From: Diploptera punctata | Lineage: Eukaryota > Arthropoda > Insecta > Blattodea > Blaberidae | DNA: 64,000 nucleotides | NCBI GenBank assembly: GCA_030220185.1 | Contig: JASPKZ010005705.1 | Coordinates: 1,227,501-1,291,500 of the forward strand | Direction: 5' to 3' | In this document: one piece after another, positions 21,082 through 32,030 of the stretch | Position numbering within the stretch: the stretch's first letter is position 1 | Layout of the letters: each line of letters opens with the position of its first letter | The notes under the pieces: model-generated | What the model saw: the letters and a program-made list of their open reading frames with translations, nothing else | Database searches by the model: none | Told to the model about the DNA's origin: nothing | Position numbers and translations under genes: made by a program

Positions 21082-22289
21082 CCTTTCCACGGCGCGACAG
21101 GCCTATACAAGGGACTTGACATACGAGCTGGCTACTGGCCTCACACCCACATGTGTTAATCACAGAGGTAGACGATCATCCTGCCAGTTTAGGGGCGACA
21201 AGTGGTCAGCCTGTCGGGTTTTCCAGTCGTTATAGCTGGTTTTTTCTCAACCTGGAGCCGTTACTTATTGTAACTATCCAAATTCATCAGGACTCTGATT
21301 GGGCACCGGTCCCATACTGACAGAAATTACATGAGAAAATGTTTTCCCCCATTTAGCTCTGCGCAAGGCCTCTTGCCTTAACCACTCGGCCAAAGCGCAG
21401 TACCTTTTTTTAATGTAATTAATGCTAAATCTGACGTAAGATCTAAAACGTAAAATAAAAATAGGCACAAGATGAACGGGGAAAGAAACGAAGTAAGAAA
21501 GAGTAAGTATATGTAACCTACAGTGGACAAACAAGTAAAAATTCCATCATAAACTCTCTCTCTCTATCTCTCTTGTAAGTATCTGTTTTTTATACTTATA
21601 TTTCTCGCTTCTTCTATAATTTTATTACAAGTGATACACAAACCTCGATTTTACACATTTATACAATAAATATTAGTTATACGTACATTGTAGGCCTATA
21701 AATTACTACATAACGTGGTATAAATATTTTATGTTTAATGTGTGAGTATGTGTGTGTGTATGTCACATACACATAAGCACATTCACCCACACCTACAGTA
21801 GAAATGCAATTTCGTTCAGAATATTGAATGGCACAAGTTCGATATGCAAGTTAAACTAAACACGATTTCATAACGTTTAAAGGTTTTCGCGTTCGGCGCA
21901 ACCACCTGATTTGCATATGAAAAGCCTATAGGAAAGCCTAGCCGTTTTCTGAATTGCGCCCTCGCAAAATGAAGGGTATTGTAGCGTGCATATGTATACA
22001 TAGGTGATTCCGCACCTCGTATCGAGCTACCCTGTCAGTTGGTATGTCAATTTGCAAGCAAAGATTTTATCTTTCAGCCCCATCCCTTCTTTATGAAAAC
22101 GTGGTTCATAGTCGGAAGCAAGAAAGGAAGAAGAAGTCCCATTTCCGATAAAACTCCTTCACAAGGACGCAAGGTATATGAAAATACAGCATGTTCTAAA
22201 ACTTCCTTCTCATATGACGCTGACTTAAAAATAGTCTATGCTTTTGCTTTTAAATTGATTTTAAAGCATCTTTGATGTTATGCAGTAAT
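21078..22289. other. Unassigned, with a tRNA-like patch
   Basis: On the minus strand TGGCCGAGTGGTTAAGGC (21376-21393) is a good box A of tRNA-Ser/Leu type, but no box B follows, so it is a SINE or tRNA remnant. The 78-codon ORF at 22039-22275 is not recognised. Confidence 0.35.
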
Positions 22290-22488
22290 ATATTAAAATG
22301 TAAAATTAGTAGGTGGTAAATCAGTCGTCTTCATCAAGTAGTTCAAATATGAAGGCCTTTCAAAAACAATATTTCATCTTACCAGTTGAAATGCTGATGA
22401 TGAAACATTGTTCTTGAAAGGCCTTCATATTTTAACTACTTGATGAAGACGACTGATTTACCAGGTACTAATTTTGTATTTTAATATT
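22290..22488. mobile_element. Fold-back element with AGGCCT-type ribozyme
   Basis: Arms about 22290-22378 and 22397-22488 are inverted copies sharing TGAAGGCCTTTC, CTTCATCAAGTAGTT and AGTCGTCTTC. Ends read ATTAAAATGTAAAATTAGTA in mirrored form. Confidence 0.7.
22391..22428 (+). ncRNA. Hammerhead-like motif, AGGCCT type
   Basis: Stem I ATG/CAT, core CTGATGA (22394-22400), GAA (22416-22418), palindromic stem III AGGCCT (22419-22424) and T17. Stem II is only partly paired. The left arm has lost the core. Confidence 0.45.
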
Positions 22489-23306
22489 TTGAAAATAGTG
22501 TGTTAAGAAATCCTCTTTGTAGGGACTCGGTTATGAAAGAGGAGTAAAAAAGTTATTCTAATTTTTGAGCAAATATATTTTGAGTATTATTGTTTCACCC
22601 AAAGAATAAAAATCTGCACACTATAACAACTTTTTTGTGTTATGTTAACTAAGGAAAAATTTCGCCTTTTATAAATGTCTTAAACCGTTCAGTGAGAATT
22701 AATTTATACATAATTCCTGAGAATCTCCCTCTTTCCTATCGGTACATCTTTCTCAAGAACTATTCGACGTAAAAAAGAAAAACTCTATGGCGCAACAGGC
22801 CTAGCAGTACGGTTACAAAATATTCAGGAAACTTCACTATATGTGAAAAGCCTATAGGATATTCAGTAAAACAGTAATAAAAATTATATTTCTCATTTTT
22901 TTACATGAAAAAAGCTTTTCTATGCCATCGTGCCACCTGTGGATATTCAATCAGAGAAAAAGTGACCGCTAGCGTCATGTTGGCCAATGTGATAACACAC
23001 GCTCCCGCTAGAATCAATTGCAAACATGTTTACCTACTTATATCCCAGCAGTTCACCTATTGGCCAAGTTAAGGTCAGAAAACGGGGAAGTCAATGCTAG
23101 TTTTGGTAAGTTAGGGTGAGAAATAGACAAGTTAGTGTACACGAGATTCGTTTAGCGTTCACTTGTTTGTTTGTGGGTTCTTATGAAAAGTTGGCTACAT
23201 TGTCTGAGTAATGGCTAATACATATTTTACAATATAAATGTGGTGATTTTAGGCTACTTTGATCTCAACTTCTCACTTCGTTTTAAAGCATTTCTCATAT
23301 ATATAT
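22489..23306. other. Unassigned stretch
   Basis: No known repeat or gene recognised. One CCGCTAGCG motif near 22970 recalls repeat V. Confidence 0.25.
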
Positions 23307-23581
23307 CCACCGCTGTTGTCTCGAGGTAGCGTGCTGCCTTGTCACGCAGCGGGCCCGGGTTCGATAACCGGTCGGGGGAGTTTTTCTGGGTGAGGTTTTA
23401 TCGGGGTTTTTCCTCACCTGTAAGACAAATGTCAGGAAAACTTTAAGGCCCAGACGGTCCCCGAAATCATATGGCCATCATTATCATCATCATCCTTCAC
23501 CGGTTTGGAAAGCAACGGGAAGCTACCACACCTACAATTCCCTAGTAAAGCTGCAAGCATAGTAGCAGAATTACTATGGAT

Positions 23582-23584
<3 letters not shown>
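23307..23584 (+). mobile_element. SINE-A copy, tail type 1
   Basis: tRNA-like head (CTCGAGGTAGCGTGCTGCC, box B GGGTTCGATAACC), then GTGAGGTTTTATCGGGG, GACAAATGTCAGG, and tail type 1 ending GTAAAGCTGCAA and AATTACTATGGATG. A (TA)n run follows at 23583-23616. Confidence 0.85.
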
Positions 23585-23618
<34 letters not shown>

Positions 23619-23657
23619 ATATTAAAAAGCAACATATGTATTTCTCTCAGGTAATTC

Positions 23658-23660
<3 letters not shown>

Positions 23661-23704
<44 letters not shown>

Positions 23705-23790
23705 TAATAGCTTTATTTTACCTGGCAGAGTTAAGGCCTTAAGGCCTTGTCTACCACTCAACCAGGTTTAAAAAAAAAATACAAACAAAC
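23661..23790 (-). mobile_element. LINE-E 3' end
   Basis: An AAT array (23661-23704) followed by CTTTATTTTACCTGGCAGAG and AAGGCCTTAAGGCC, the reverse complement of the LINE-E 3' terminus. Confidence 0.75.
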
Positions 23791-24704
23791 AATAGTCATA
23801 TACTGCAACAATAAATCGTGTACTCTCCGTTTTTTAGTTGAATTTATGCATGGTGTCACAGAATACCCGAACAAAATTTCGAAATTAAATTTGATCATAT
23901 TCTGAATTCAAAATATTATTATTACAGTAATAACACTTGTAGGGCAGATGTTTACAAATTTGACGATTTGTATTAAAATTTAAGTCTTCTATTTAATACA
24001 CCGTATGAGAAAACTATAGGCCTACCTATATATAATTTGAATTAAATAAAGATATTCAAACCCATTATTATTTGTTATGTTTATATGGGACCATTCACTC
24101 TAAGGCAACTGAGGATGATGGAGGGCCTTAAGGCCAGGTTCCTAAAGTGAATAATGGGAATATCCAAATTTGTACCAAAGGAATAACCTACACACTAGCT
24201 CGAGAAACAAACCTAGAGGAGAACCTGAGAATAAACCTACAGCCGTCATCTACATATTATTAGATGTTGCTAAAAGACTGCAGAGAAAGAAGGATGAAGT
24301 ATGGGAGGAGTTTTAAAACAATGACACAAAGATATGCCGTGAATTGCTATTTCACGATTCCAACAAGAATAATGAATGGATAATCATTTAAGAAGTGAAG
24401 CGATATTAAAGTACGTTTTCTGTGCAACAAGCAATTATCAACATATTGTGACACGTTGTAAAGAAAACATCTTATATTGTAATTGCTTCCGGAAAGACTT
24501 GTCAGGTTGGATCGTGGAAAAATGGCGTATGATGATCTCTCAGGAGGAAGTGGGAGGGTCGAGCATGAAGACAAACATGAAAATTCTTGGGTACAATAAG
24601 ATTATTGAAAGAGGGCGAGATTGTTATATTATTCATAATCAATTCGTTAATGTGATTACTGTCCCCGGTATTCAATTTTATTTTATATATTAAGTCAGGG
24701 AGGT
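23791..24704. other. Unassigned stretch
   Basis: Overlapping short open frames at 24347-24723 on both strands have no recognisable motif. Around 24100-24380 the sequence is moderately complex but not identified. Confidence 0.25.
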
Positions 24705-24838
24705 GAATATTGAGGGAATCCATGCCAAAGACTCAAACACAGAAACATGTTCCTAGACACATGGAATGTTAGGATGTATGGAGAGCTTATGTCAGGGCGG
24801 CCAAGAACCAACGGGTTCGATAGTACCAATTAGTTTGT
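24705..24838 (+). mobile_element. LINE-A with large internal deletion
   Basis: The 5' untranslated end and the first endonuclease codons (GGAATCCATGCCAAA to ACATGGAATGTTAGG) are joined directly to the last codons and 3' end (ATGTATGGAGAGCTTATG to CGATAGTACCA). Almost the whole coding part is missing. Confidence 0.7.
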
Positions 24839-24889
24839 AAAGTTATCTTAGCTGAACAATAATGCATTTTAACGCCGAGCACTGTACTG

Positions 24890-25560
24890 TATTGATCTTC
24901 TGTTTCCGTAAAATATATAATTTTACAATAACAGTGCGCAGCCGTTCTTGCCTATTTCTGTTCCACGATTAAAGATATATATTTTATTGCTCCACGATTA
25001 GCGTAGTGGTTAAGGCACTGCGCTACAAGCCGGAAGGTCGAGGGTTCAAGTCCCGATGGGGTCAAGATTTTGCTGACCCAAACCTTCTGGCAGCTCTATG
25101 GCCCTGGGGTCGACTCAGCCTCTAACGGAAATGAGTACCAGAAGCTTGTTCTGGGGTAAAGACGGTCGTCACGCAGGGCTGACAACCCGGCTGACATCAA
25201 ATGCCGATTGTCCGGAAAACATGGGAGCCTTAACCTCATACTACCCCAAGGGCCTCCCGAGCCTGTAATGGGACTACTTTACTTTACTTTTACGATTAGA
25301 AAAAGAGTAGTAGTAGTAGTAGTCCTGGTCACTCCACTGGGAAACATAGGTTCTTGATAAAAGCTCGCCTACGAACTCTGTTATTTGCTAATGCCTTAAT
25401 TTCATTCCAACTCATCTGTGCCTGTTCAGCTTCATCGGTATATATATAGTAGTTCTTTAATCGTGGAATGGAAATATGCACGAAAGGCCAAAAAGGCCCT
25501 TGCGCACTGTTATTGTAAAACTATGTATTTTTCGAAAACAAAGCTCAATAAATTCCTACT
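24890..25560. mobile_element. Inverted-repeat element carrying a SINE-B
   Basis: Left arm about 24890-24975 and right arm about 25460-25560 are inverted relatives: TTTTACAATAACAGTGCGCA and TTCCACGATTAAAGA in both. SINE-B lies between them. Probably a non-autonomous DNA element. Confidence 0.5.
24991..25290 (+). mobile_element. SINE-B copy
   Basis: tRNA-like head with box A TAGCGTAGTGGTTAAGG and box B GAGGGTTCAAGTCCC. The body has GGAAATGAGTACCAGAAGC, GTCACGCAGGGCTGACAACC and a TTTAC-repeat tail. Confidence 0.8.
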
Positions 25561-26317
25561 AATTTAGGTTCTGTGTTCGTCATTTACATGCAGCATATTT
25601 TCTCAGTCAACGGCGTGGTGCGGATTTTCTGGTACCAATAAGCTGGACTCCAAGTTAAACTAATTACACTTATCAACATGATTTTTGTCTCATGAGTACC
25701 AATAGTTGTACTTAATGCAGTTTTTATCGTGTTTTCAAATATGTATTCGGAATTTCTCCATCACCCACAGTTTTTTTAATTCAATTTCAATTAATGGATT
25801 TAAATAATCATTTTTTTAATAAACGTTTTTTCTTCCATTTGCCCATTGTAAAATAAAACCAAATGAGCTAACTCAAATGGTTTCAGTTATGGACAAAATA
25901 TATCAAGGCAAATGGAATCCTTATATGCTGGCCGATTATTGTTGGACCATCAAGAGGGATGCTCCACAGGCGAAATATAGCCGAAAATCGTCATTTCTTA
26001 CTTTACAGGTGAGTCCGAATTTTCGAATATTGTGTAGTTACGAATGTAGAAAATATTAAAGTGTTTGAAATTATAAATTCCTGTCTCTAGGAAACCTTGC
26101 GTGATGGAGAAAACCGATATATTTGAATTCAGGAGAAAAAAATACTATCAGAATTACATATTTTTCTTTCTGTGACAAACAAAAAGTTTATTTTTTGTAG
26201 CTCAATGTTATATATTTCTGGGCTACTTAATGATTTAATTAGCTATACCTTGTGCGAATAAGGTAAATCCTAGGGGATATTTGAAATTTATAAGAATAAG
26301 GCTAATTAATATTCTTA
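25561..26317. other. Unassigned A+T-rich stretch
   Basis: Nothing recognised. A 60-codon frame at 25877-26059 is probably chance. Confidence 0.25.
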
Positions 26318-27597
26318 ACTAGCTAATACCCGGCGTGCGCTGCTACTGCTAAATAAATGTTAATGTGTTTTTACCACCAGTCGTGCGCTGTTATGCTTGC
26401 CCGGGAATCAGCTTATCCTGATCTTCTTGGCATTAATGAAAGACAAAAATTGTTATTGTGAGTTATCCGTAGAAGATAAACATATCCTGTTGCAGACGTT
26501 TTGTAAAGTTTGTTGAGATATTCAATTCTGTGTACATTAATTTGGTATATTTGTTATGGAGCAGGCAGCGTAAGCCATTTAAGCGTCAAAATAGGGATTT
26601 TATTTCACGTTTTTCACTACAAAGGGTGATTTTCAGGGGTGAAGGGGTTGAATATCACAACTCTCTTGCACCGCGCGATCCTAACAATCTTTTATAATTA
26701 CATTGAGTTTGAAAGTTTTGAGAAACTGTGTCGACATTCCTTTGCCCGGGCCCATAGAAGGCAAAGATTAATCCACCTTTCCTTTGTAAATTACCAAACA
26801 TATAGTACTGAATGCTAAACAGTATTATAATCGTGGAAGCTAGAAGGAAAAAGGGGATTAATTTGGCTTGAGAAAGCTTTAGAATATAAATCAATACCAA
26901 ACATGACTAGCTACGCAATTAGTAAACATAAGTTAACTAAAAAATGTAACTTTTAATTAGAGTCATAAGTCAGATAATTGAAATACAAATAATATAACAA
27001 AAGTTTATCTTCTTGACCATTGAAAGAAAAAACATGAATGAAATAATATAAATCAGTCATCAAAAGAAAAGTCAATAACAATAATAATAAATAAACATAC
27101 ACACATGCACACACACAATCTAGTCCAACCAAGGGCATGGGTTCACAGTCCTGGTTGCCCTACCCTGGCTTATGGGATTGAAGAAAACCAAACAGCTCCT
27201 TCGAGCTACCGTCGATCTGACCACGACGATTCCAAAGTTGATGATGACGCTGATACTATCTTGCACAGATTATTTGAGGCTTTCGATAACAAGGGGAAGA
27301 TGCACAGTCACACGCAGCGCATAAGGAAAGAAAGGGGGGGTACGTAGGAGAGAGGACAACGAAGATAGGAATTTGGCACTGTTCTATAATATCACTGCAG
27401 AGGGAAGACACGATGACGTAGTTGTTGCGTAGTATTACGTATCGAAAACGTGATTTCGGTACACTCTTATAGCCTAGGGTTCATCCCGGGAATCTCCTGA
27501 ACATTTTTCAAAAACCCCATCACAATCGGATCAACGGTATGGCCGCGCATAAAGTACGAACAAACAAACAAACATTCATTTTTATATATTAGATATG
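26318..27597. mobile_element. Unclassified interspersed element
   Basis: Left end ACTAGCTAATACCCGGCGTG and right end AAACATTCATTTTTATATAT-TAGAT are both of a type widespread in arthropod genomes. Partial copies of its interior occur at 13085-13270 and its left end at 18771. No transposase or RT was recognised between the ends. Confidence 0.45.
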
Positions 27598-28315
27598 TCA
27601 ATATCAATCAATTTATATTTGAAATACCCTAAACGTATACGTTTTAACAGGTTTTAAATATAGGTCTATACAACATCATCCTGTGCCCAATATTAAGTTT
27701 TGATTCTCTTCCTTCATTCATATCTATCCTTCCAGTCACCACCCTGCAGTCCCCTATCCTTCACCAAATTCATAATTCCCTCTATCCATGTCTTCTTAGA
27801 TTCCAAATTGTCAAATTCAAATGCAAAATAAAGTTGGCCTACAATTCCGAATCTATTAAATTAAATCGTAAAATTGAAAAATCACATAAACGTTTTGTGT
27901 TTTTATACAAAAAGCACAGTATTGCCAATTCTGTAACTACGTCGAATTTAATACACTAAATTAGCATTATTGGCTTCTCTTACATGCTGCTAATGATCAC
28001 TGTATTGGTAGTTAATGTTTACGTGTAATAGTCTGCTATTTACTGACTTTTTCCTCTGTCGAAAACAATATTAACAAAATAATTATACTGCATGCTTTAA
28101 TGTAATAAAAACAATTTTCAAAACAACTGATGCTTTTTATGTAAGCCCATATTTTCCCTTTGCAGAAATTTAGGCGCTCTCCCCCTACAGGGAAGAATTT
28201 GAACCATACTAATTTAGTTACACTTGTTTTCGTATAGATGTCATTTTTGAGTGGTCCGTGGTCAGCGTTCCGCCTCATACTGACATCTAGGAAACCAAGG
28301 TAGTACTAGGACGGG
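27598..28315. other. Unassigned A+T-rich stretch
   Basis: No gene or known repeat recognised. Confidence 0.25.
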
Positions 28316-28537
28316 AAAATTCGGTAAATTTTGCTTAGAGGCCTTTTCATTCAGGCTTAAGGATTTTTTACGAGTCTGAAAATCTTCAGACTCGGGACCC
28401 ACGGCTTAAAGTCCCTCCCGGAGGAATTGCTCCTTGGATTTTCCGTCTTAAAAAATCCATCGACCGCGGCCGGGTTTGAACCCGCGATCCTCGGGACCAG
28501 AGGCAAGGAGCATAACCACTAGTCCACCGCGGCCGAC
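28316..28537 (-). mobile_element. SINE-C copy, best preserved
   Basis: Complete reverse-complement copy. Head GCGGTGGACTAGTGGTTATG with box B GCGGGTTCAAACCCGG, and body to TAAATTTTGCTTAGAGGCC. The head is tRNA-like but runs straight into the SINE body, so it is not called a tRNA gene. Confidence 0.85.
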
Positions 28538-28591
28538 CCTGATGCTTTTTATAAGGTACAAAATAAACTTTTATTATAAAAACGCTATAGA

Positions 28592-28870
28592 CTAGCCTCA
28601 TGGTCTTCTAGTCAGAGCTTCTGACTGCTCTTCCAGGGTTTTATTCCCGGTCAGAAGACAGGAATTTTTCCTTAAAGGGAATTAATTATACCTGTGGTCA
28701 ACCATGGTTAGGAATTTAGGCTCTCCTGGTAGTTCATTATGTTATAACCGATCACATCATCAAGGTAACGTAACTCTGCCTTCCATCATTCCAACGTCAG
28801 ACGTATGTTTCAATTCGGCCAATGCCAGGAGAGAATACCAAAATGTAATATGGGAACCTAATGGAAGAAA
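28592..28870 (+). mobile_element. SINE-E copy
   Basis: Different tRNA-like head (CATGGTCTTCTAGTCAGAGC, box B-like CAGGGTTTTATTCCCGG) joined to a body whose end (CCTGGTAGTTCATTATG, GCCAATGCCAGGAGAGAA) matches SINE-A tail type 2. Confidence 0.6.
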
Positions 28871-29807
28871 TAAAAACGGGTTTTGAAATCAGATAACAAA
28901 AGTAGGAACAACATGTACTTCAATGGTTTATGGTCGAAAAGCAAGGAATGTTGAATAATAGATGGGTATTTCCTCTAAATTAGAATTGAGAACACAATAA
29001 GTGTCAATGTGGTGGATCAGAGATTATTAGCTCGCCTCTGGTTGTGTGCATCGCGAGTCAAAAACGGTCAGGTCGATGGACTTCACAGAGAATAAAAATC
29101 TAGAATATGGCTTCTTTTGAAAGGGAAGTAAAGCCGTGAATATAGTTGATTTATTTACAGTATGTAACAGAACCACAAGCATGAAATAATAGGAATTTGA
29201 GCGGAACATTTGTCGGCCATTTCACGCCCAGATTTGAATTGCGACGCTAATGACCTTAGCTGTTAAAGAGCGTCATGAAATAAACATTAATAACATTACT
29301 TACTGGCATACGAAAAAAAATGAACAAGAAGACAGTATTTGGAGAAAGACAGAGTGTTGGACACTCCTGACACGCTGACGAACGAATACGAGGGTGAGGA
29401 GGGATGTCAGTGGATAGGAAGTAGTAGCGACGTAATTAATCTACTAAATAAATTATGCGAATCGGTTTCTTGCACACGGGCGACTCGATGACAAATGAAG
29501 GAACAGTAGAATAAACACGAGCGACAAATAAGTGAAACCTACAATTTAACAAGCACTAAATATTCTTCAAGTCTGAGCAATAAGAATTTTCTTCTATAAA
29601 AAGTCCTGCTTACCTTCTTATCAGGTCAGATTCAATTACGCTACAACAGAACTCATACATAAAACAAGTTTTACAAACCTTGTTATATTTTTCCAGGAAA
29701 AAAGAAATTAAACATTATTTATTACCCAACACAAGTTTTGATATAATTTTCAGAAGTACAGGGAATTCTAGAGATTTTCTTTAAACTTCATTCTTATTCT
29801 AGGCGCT
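28871..29807. other. Unassigned stretch
   Basis: No gene or known repeat recognised. Confidence 0.25.
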
Positions 29808-29890
29808 ATGGGAACATTCAGTCCCACAAGGGATTACAATGGAGAATGGAGGAAGCTTCACAAGTATGCACTCCATAATTTATATCATTG
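29808..29890 (+). mobile_element. Degenerate LINE-A scrap
   Basis: Reads GTFSPTRDYNGEWRKLH and ALHNLY, aligning with the LINE-A GPKRDEQTGEWRRLH..ELHGLY segment. Looked like an exon at first because TTCTAG precedes it. Confidence 0.5.
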
Positions 29891-29994
29891 CCGTGATATT
29901 TTCTTGGTTATTACATTTATATTGTGATGGACAGATAATTTAGCTTAAATAGGTGACAGTAGAATCGTTTTTAAAAGTGCAATTAGTAATAATA

Positions 29995-30260
29995 TTAATA
30001 ATAATAATATAATAAGTAATAATGGTAGCTTTATTTTTTGTTTGGAGAATTAGGACCTTAAGGCCTTGGTTAAATAATTTTACTCAAACAGGTTAGATAA
30101 AATTTACAATAATTAGTCATATCTAAATTATAATAAACATAAATGATTATGTGGTATAACTACAATACAATATTATTATCTACTATACACGTTGATTTAC
30201 TCTAGCTTAATGTACTGGTCGGGTGAGAGATAAGTAATTGAACCTTAACTGTGCTAATTT
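29995..30260 (-). mobile_element. LINE-E 3' end, diverged
   Basis: AAT repeats then GTAGCTTTATTTTTTGTTTG and GGACCTTAAGGCCTTGG, the LINE-E 3' terminus in reverse. Confidence 0.55.
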
Positions 30261-30303
30261 AAACAAAACTATTATTATTATTATTGTTATTTTTGTCATT
30301 ATT

Positions 30304-30533
30304 ATAAAATAAGTTAAAATATACCTTCTTAGGTCGTCCTCAACTTATAAAATATGTCACGACAACACCACATTAAGACCAGCAGCATCAACCATCATAC
30401 TAGATATTGTAGCGAAGAAGGACCTGCTGAAGATGGAACGGATGTTCTGAAAGGCCTACAGGCATAAAGAATACATATTTTATAAGTTGAGGACGACGAA
30501 TCTTACCAAAGAAGGTATATTTTAACTTATTTT
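30304..30533. mobile_element. Fold-back element with intact-looking ribozyme
   Basis: Outer arms (about 30304-30348 and 30470-30533) mirror each other: AAGTTAAAATATACCTTCTT and GTCGTCCTCAACTTATAAAA. Between them is an unpaired part with one hammerhead-like motif. Confidence 0.65.
30423..30462 (+). ncRNA. Hammerhead-like motif, best AGGCCT-type copy
   Basis: All core parts are present: stem I CCTG (30423-30426) with CAGG (30459-30462), core CTGAAGA (30427-30433), stem II GGAAC/GTTC(T), GAA (30449-30451), palindromic stem III AGGCCT (30452-30457) and A17 at 30458. The open question is whether a dimer forms in vivo. Confidence 0.6.
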
Positions 30534-30585
30534 ATTTTATGACTCTTCACCTCAATGGTTTTAACAATGAATTTTATTAGTATTG

Positions 30586-30586
<1 letters not shown>

Positions 30587-30629
<43 letters not shown>

Positions 30630-30641
30630 CATCATTATTAT
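30587..30641. repeat. (ATT)n microsatellite
   Basis: ATT array with two ATC units. Confidence 0.95.
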
Positions 30642-31215
30642 TACATACGTAATTCTGGAAATGCACGCTATTAAGCATAACAGAGACTGTTGCCATCTCA
30701 ACTTCTCTCAAAAAGTCAAACTAAAATATATATATATATTGAATTGTTATTCACTCAGATATAGTATGTGGTTGCGAAACAATTGACTCTTACTTAAGGA
30801 TCTTCTCACCGAAGATCCTTAAGTACGAGAAAAGATTACGTAAATTTGAGAATAAGGTTCTTAAAAAAAAATCAGGAAAGGCGAACAGATAAGTGAATGG
30901 AGAAGACTTCATAACGGTGTGCTACATGCTATTTATGGGAAACCAGACATAATAAAGCTAGTTAAGTCTCATAGGGCACGACATATTACACGAATGTGGA
31001 ATGAAAGAGGGACATGGTAACTCCTTGTAGGAAAACCAGTGTGAAAGAGCCCAGTAGATAGGCCAATAATGAAGTAGGAGAATAACATTAACCATGAATT
31101 GAGGGAAGTAAATTATGCAGGGAATGATTGGAAAAACATATCAGGATAAGGATGTATGGCGAGCTTATATGCGTGTGGACACGGACCACTGGATTCGATA
31201 GTGTCAATGAGTTAA
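30642..31215 (+). mobile_element. LINE-A 3' half
   Basis: Begins NSGNACY..ALQ (as GGAAATGCACGCTATTAAGC) and ends at CGATAGTGTCAATGAGTTAA. It has a TA expansion at 30727 and a 33-bp snap-back palindrome at 30792-30824 not present in other copies. Confidence 0.75.
30792..30824. repeat. 33-bp palindrome inside LINE-A
   Basis: Arms ACTTAAGGATCTTC and GAAGATCCTTAAGT with a 5-base loop, 14 bp perfectly paired. It interrupts the ACTCTTACTTTAAGG segment seen in other LINE-A copies. Confidence 0.85.
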
Positions 31216-32030
31216 TTCTTAATAGAGAAATAACTTAAGTCTGTCGTTATAAAGGAATACAAACCTGCAGTACAGTGAAACTCGCATCCCCCATTTTTAG
31301 CGTGTTATCACTGTGTACCAAATGAACGCGTATATTTCTGCGGTAAACTAATATTTATATTATTTTTTGGAAACAAAGGGAAGGAAATTAGATGTGCACA
31401 TGCATTCAGCTGTTTGGTGGAGCGTGAAGTGCTGATTACAATTATTAAAAGCGATGATGTTTCTTTTTTTTTATTTATCTGCAGGAGAGGTAAATCTGAG
31501 CGAGGTAATTTCCATCACAAAATATCCCACATTCAGCGCAATACATTTCCCCGCCTGTAAATTATTCACCACTGCAGTACTCATATCTTCATTAAATTCA
31601 CTAGCAGTAGGCACATTGCTACTGCAGTCCAGATTTGGCTTCAAAATTATACCTTCATTGGCGTATACTCTAATTTTTAGTAACTAAGTCCAGGAATTAA
31701 GTTGTCTTTTTTTTCTCGTGATAACGTAACAAAATTATCTTCACTTTTACTCAAGCTGTATAGCTTTAAAACTAAAATGTAAGAATTGTAATTTTTCTTT
31801 GGAATAAATGAAAAATAAGAGAAATGAGAATAGAAAGTAATAAAAAGCCATATAAACGATAATTAAAATAACATTTTGAAAGTAATAATTATAAAGATCC
31901 GTTAATTCAATGGCAAAATCAAAGTTTTTTTATCGTTATTAAATTAAACAGCATATTCCATTATGATACCCCACTTCCATTCACTTTTCATATAAGGTTA
32001 TGTGGGATAAGTGAGCACTCGATGTTTTAA
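31216..32030. other. Unassigned A+T-rich stretch
   Basis: A 77-codon frame at 31454-31687 has no recognisable motif. Confidence 0.25.

Noticed and set aside
21340..21410. tRNA-Ser/Leu gene on the minus strand
   Set aside because: Only the D-arm part is good. No T-arm or acceptor follows.
28460..28537. tRNA gene on the minus strand with good box A and box B
   Set aside because: The same sequence occurs at 917, 2353 and 11695 with a common body, so it is a SINE head. The cloverleaf is not complete.
29800..29890. Possible host exon (TTCTAG acceptor, then GEWRKLHKYALHNLY)
   Set aside because: It aligns with the LINE-A segment GEWRRLH..ELHGLY, so it is a repeat scrap.
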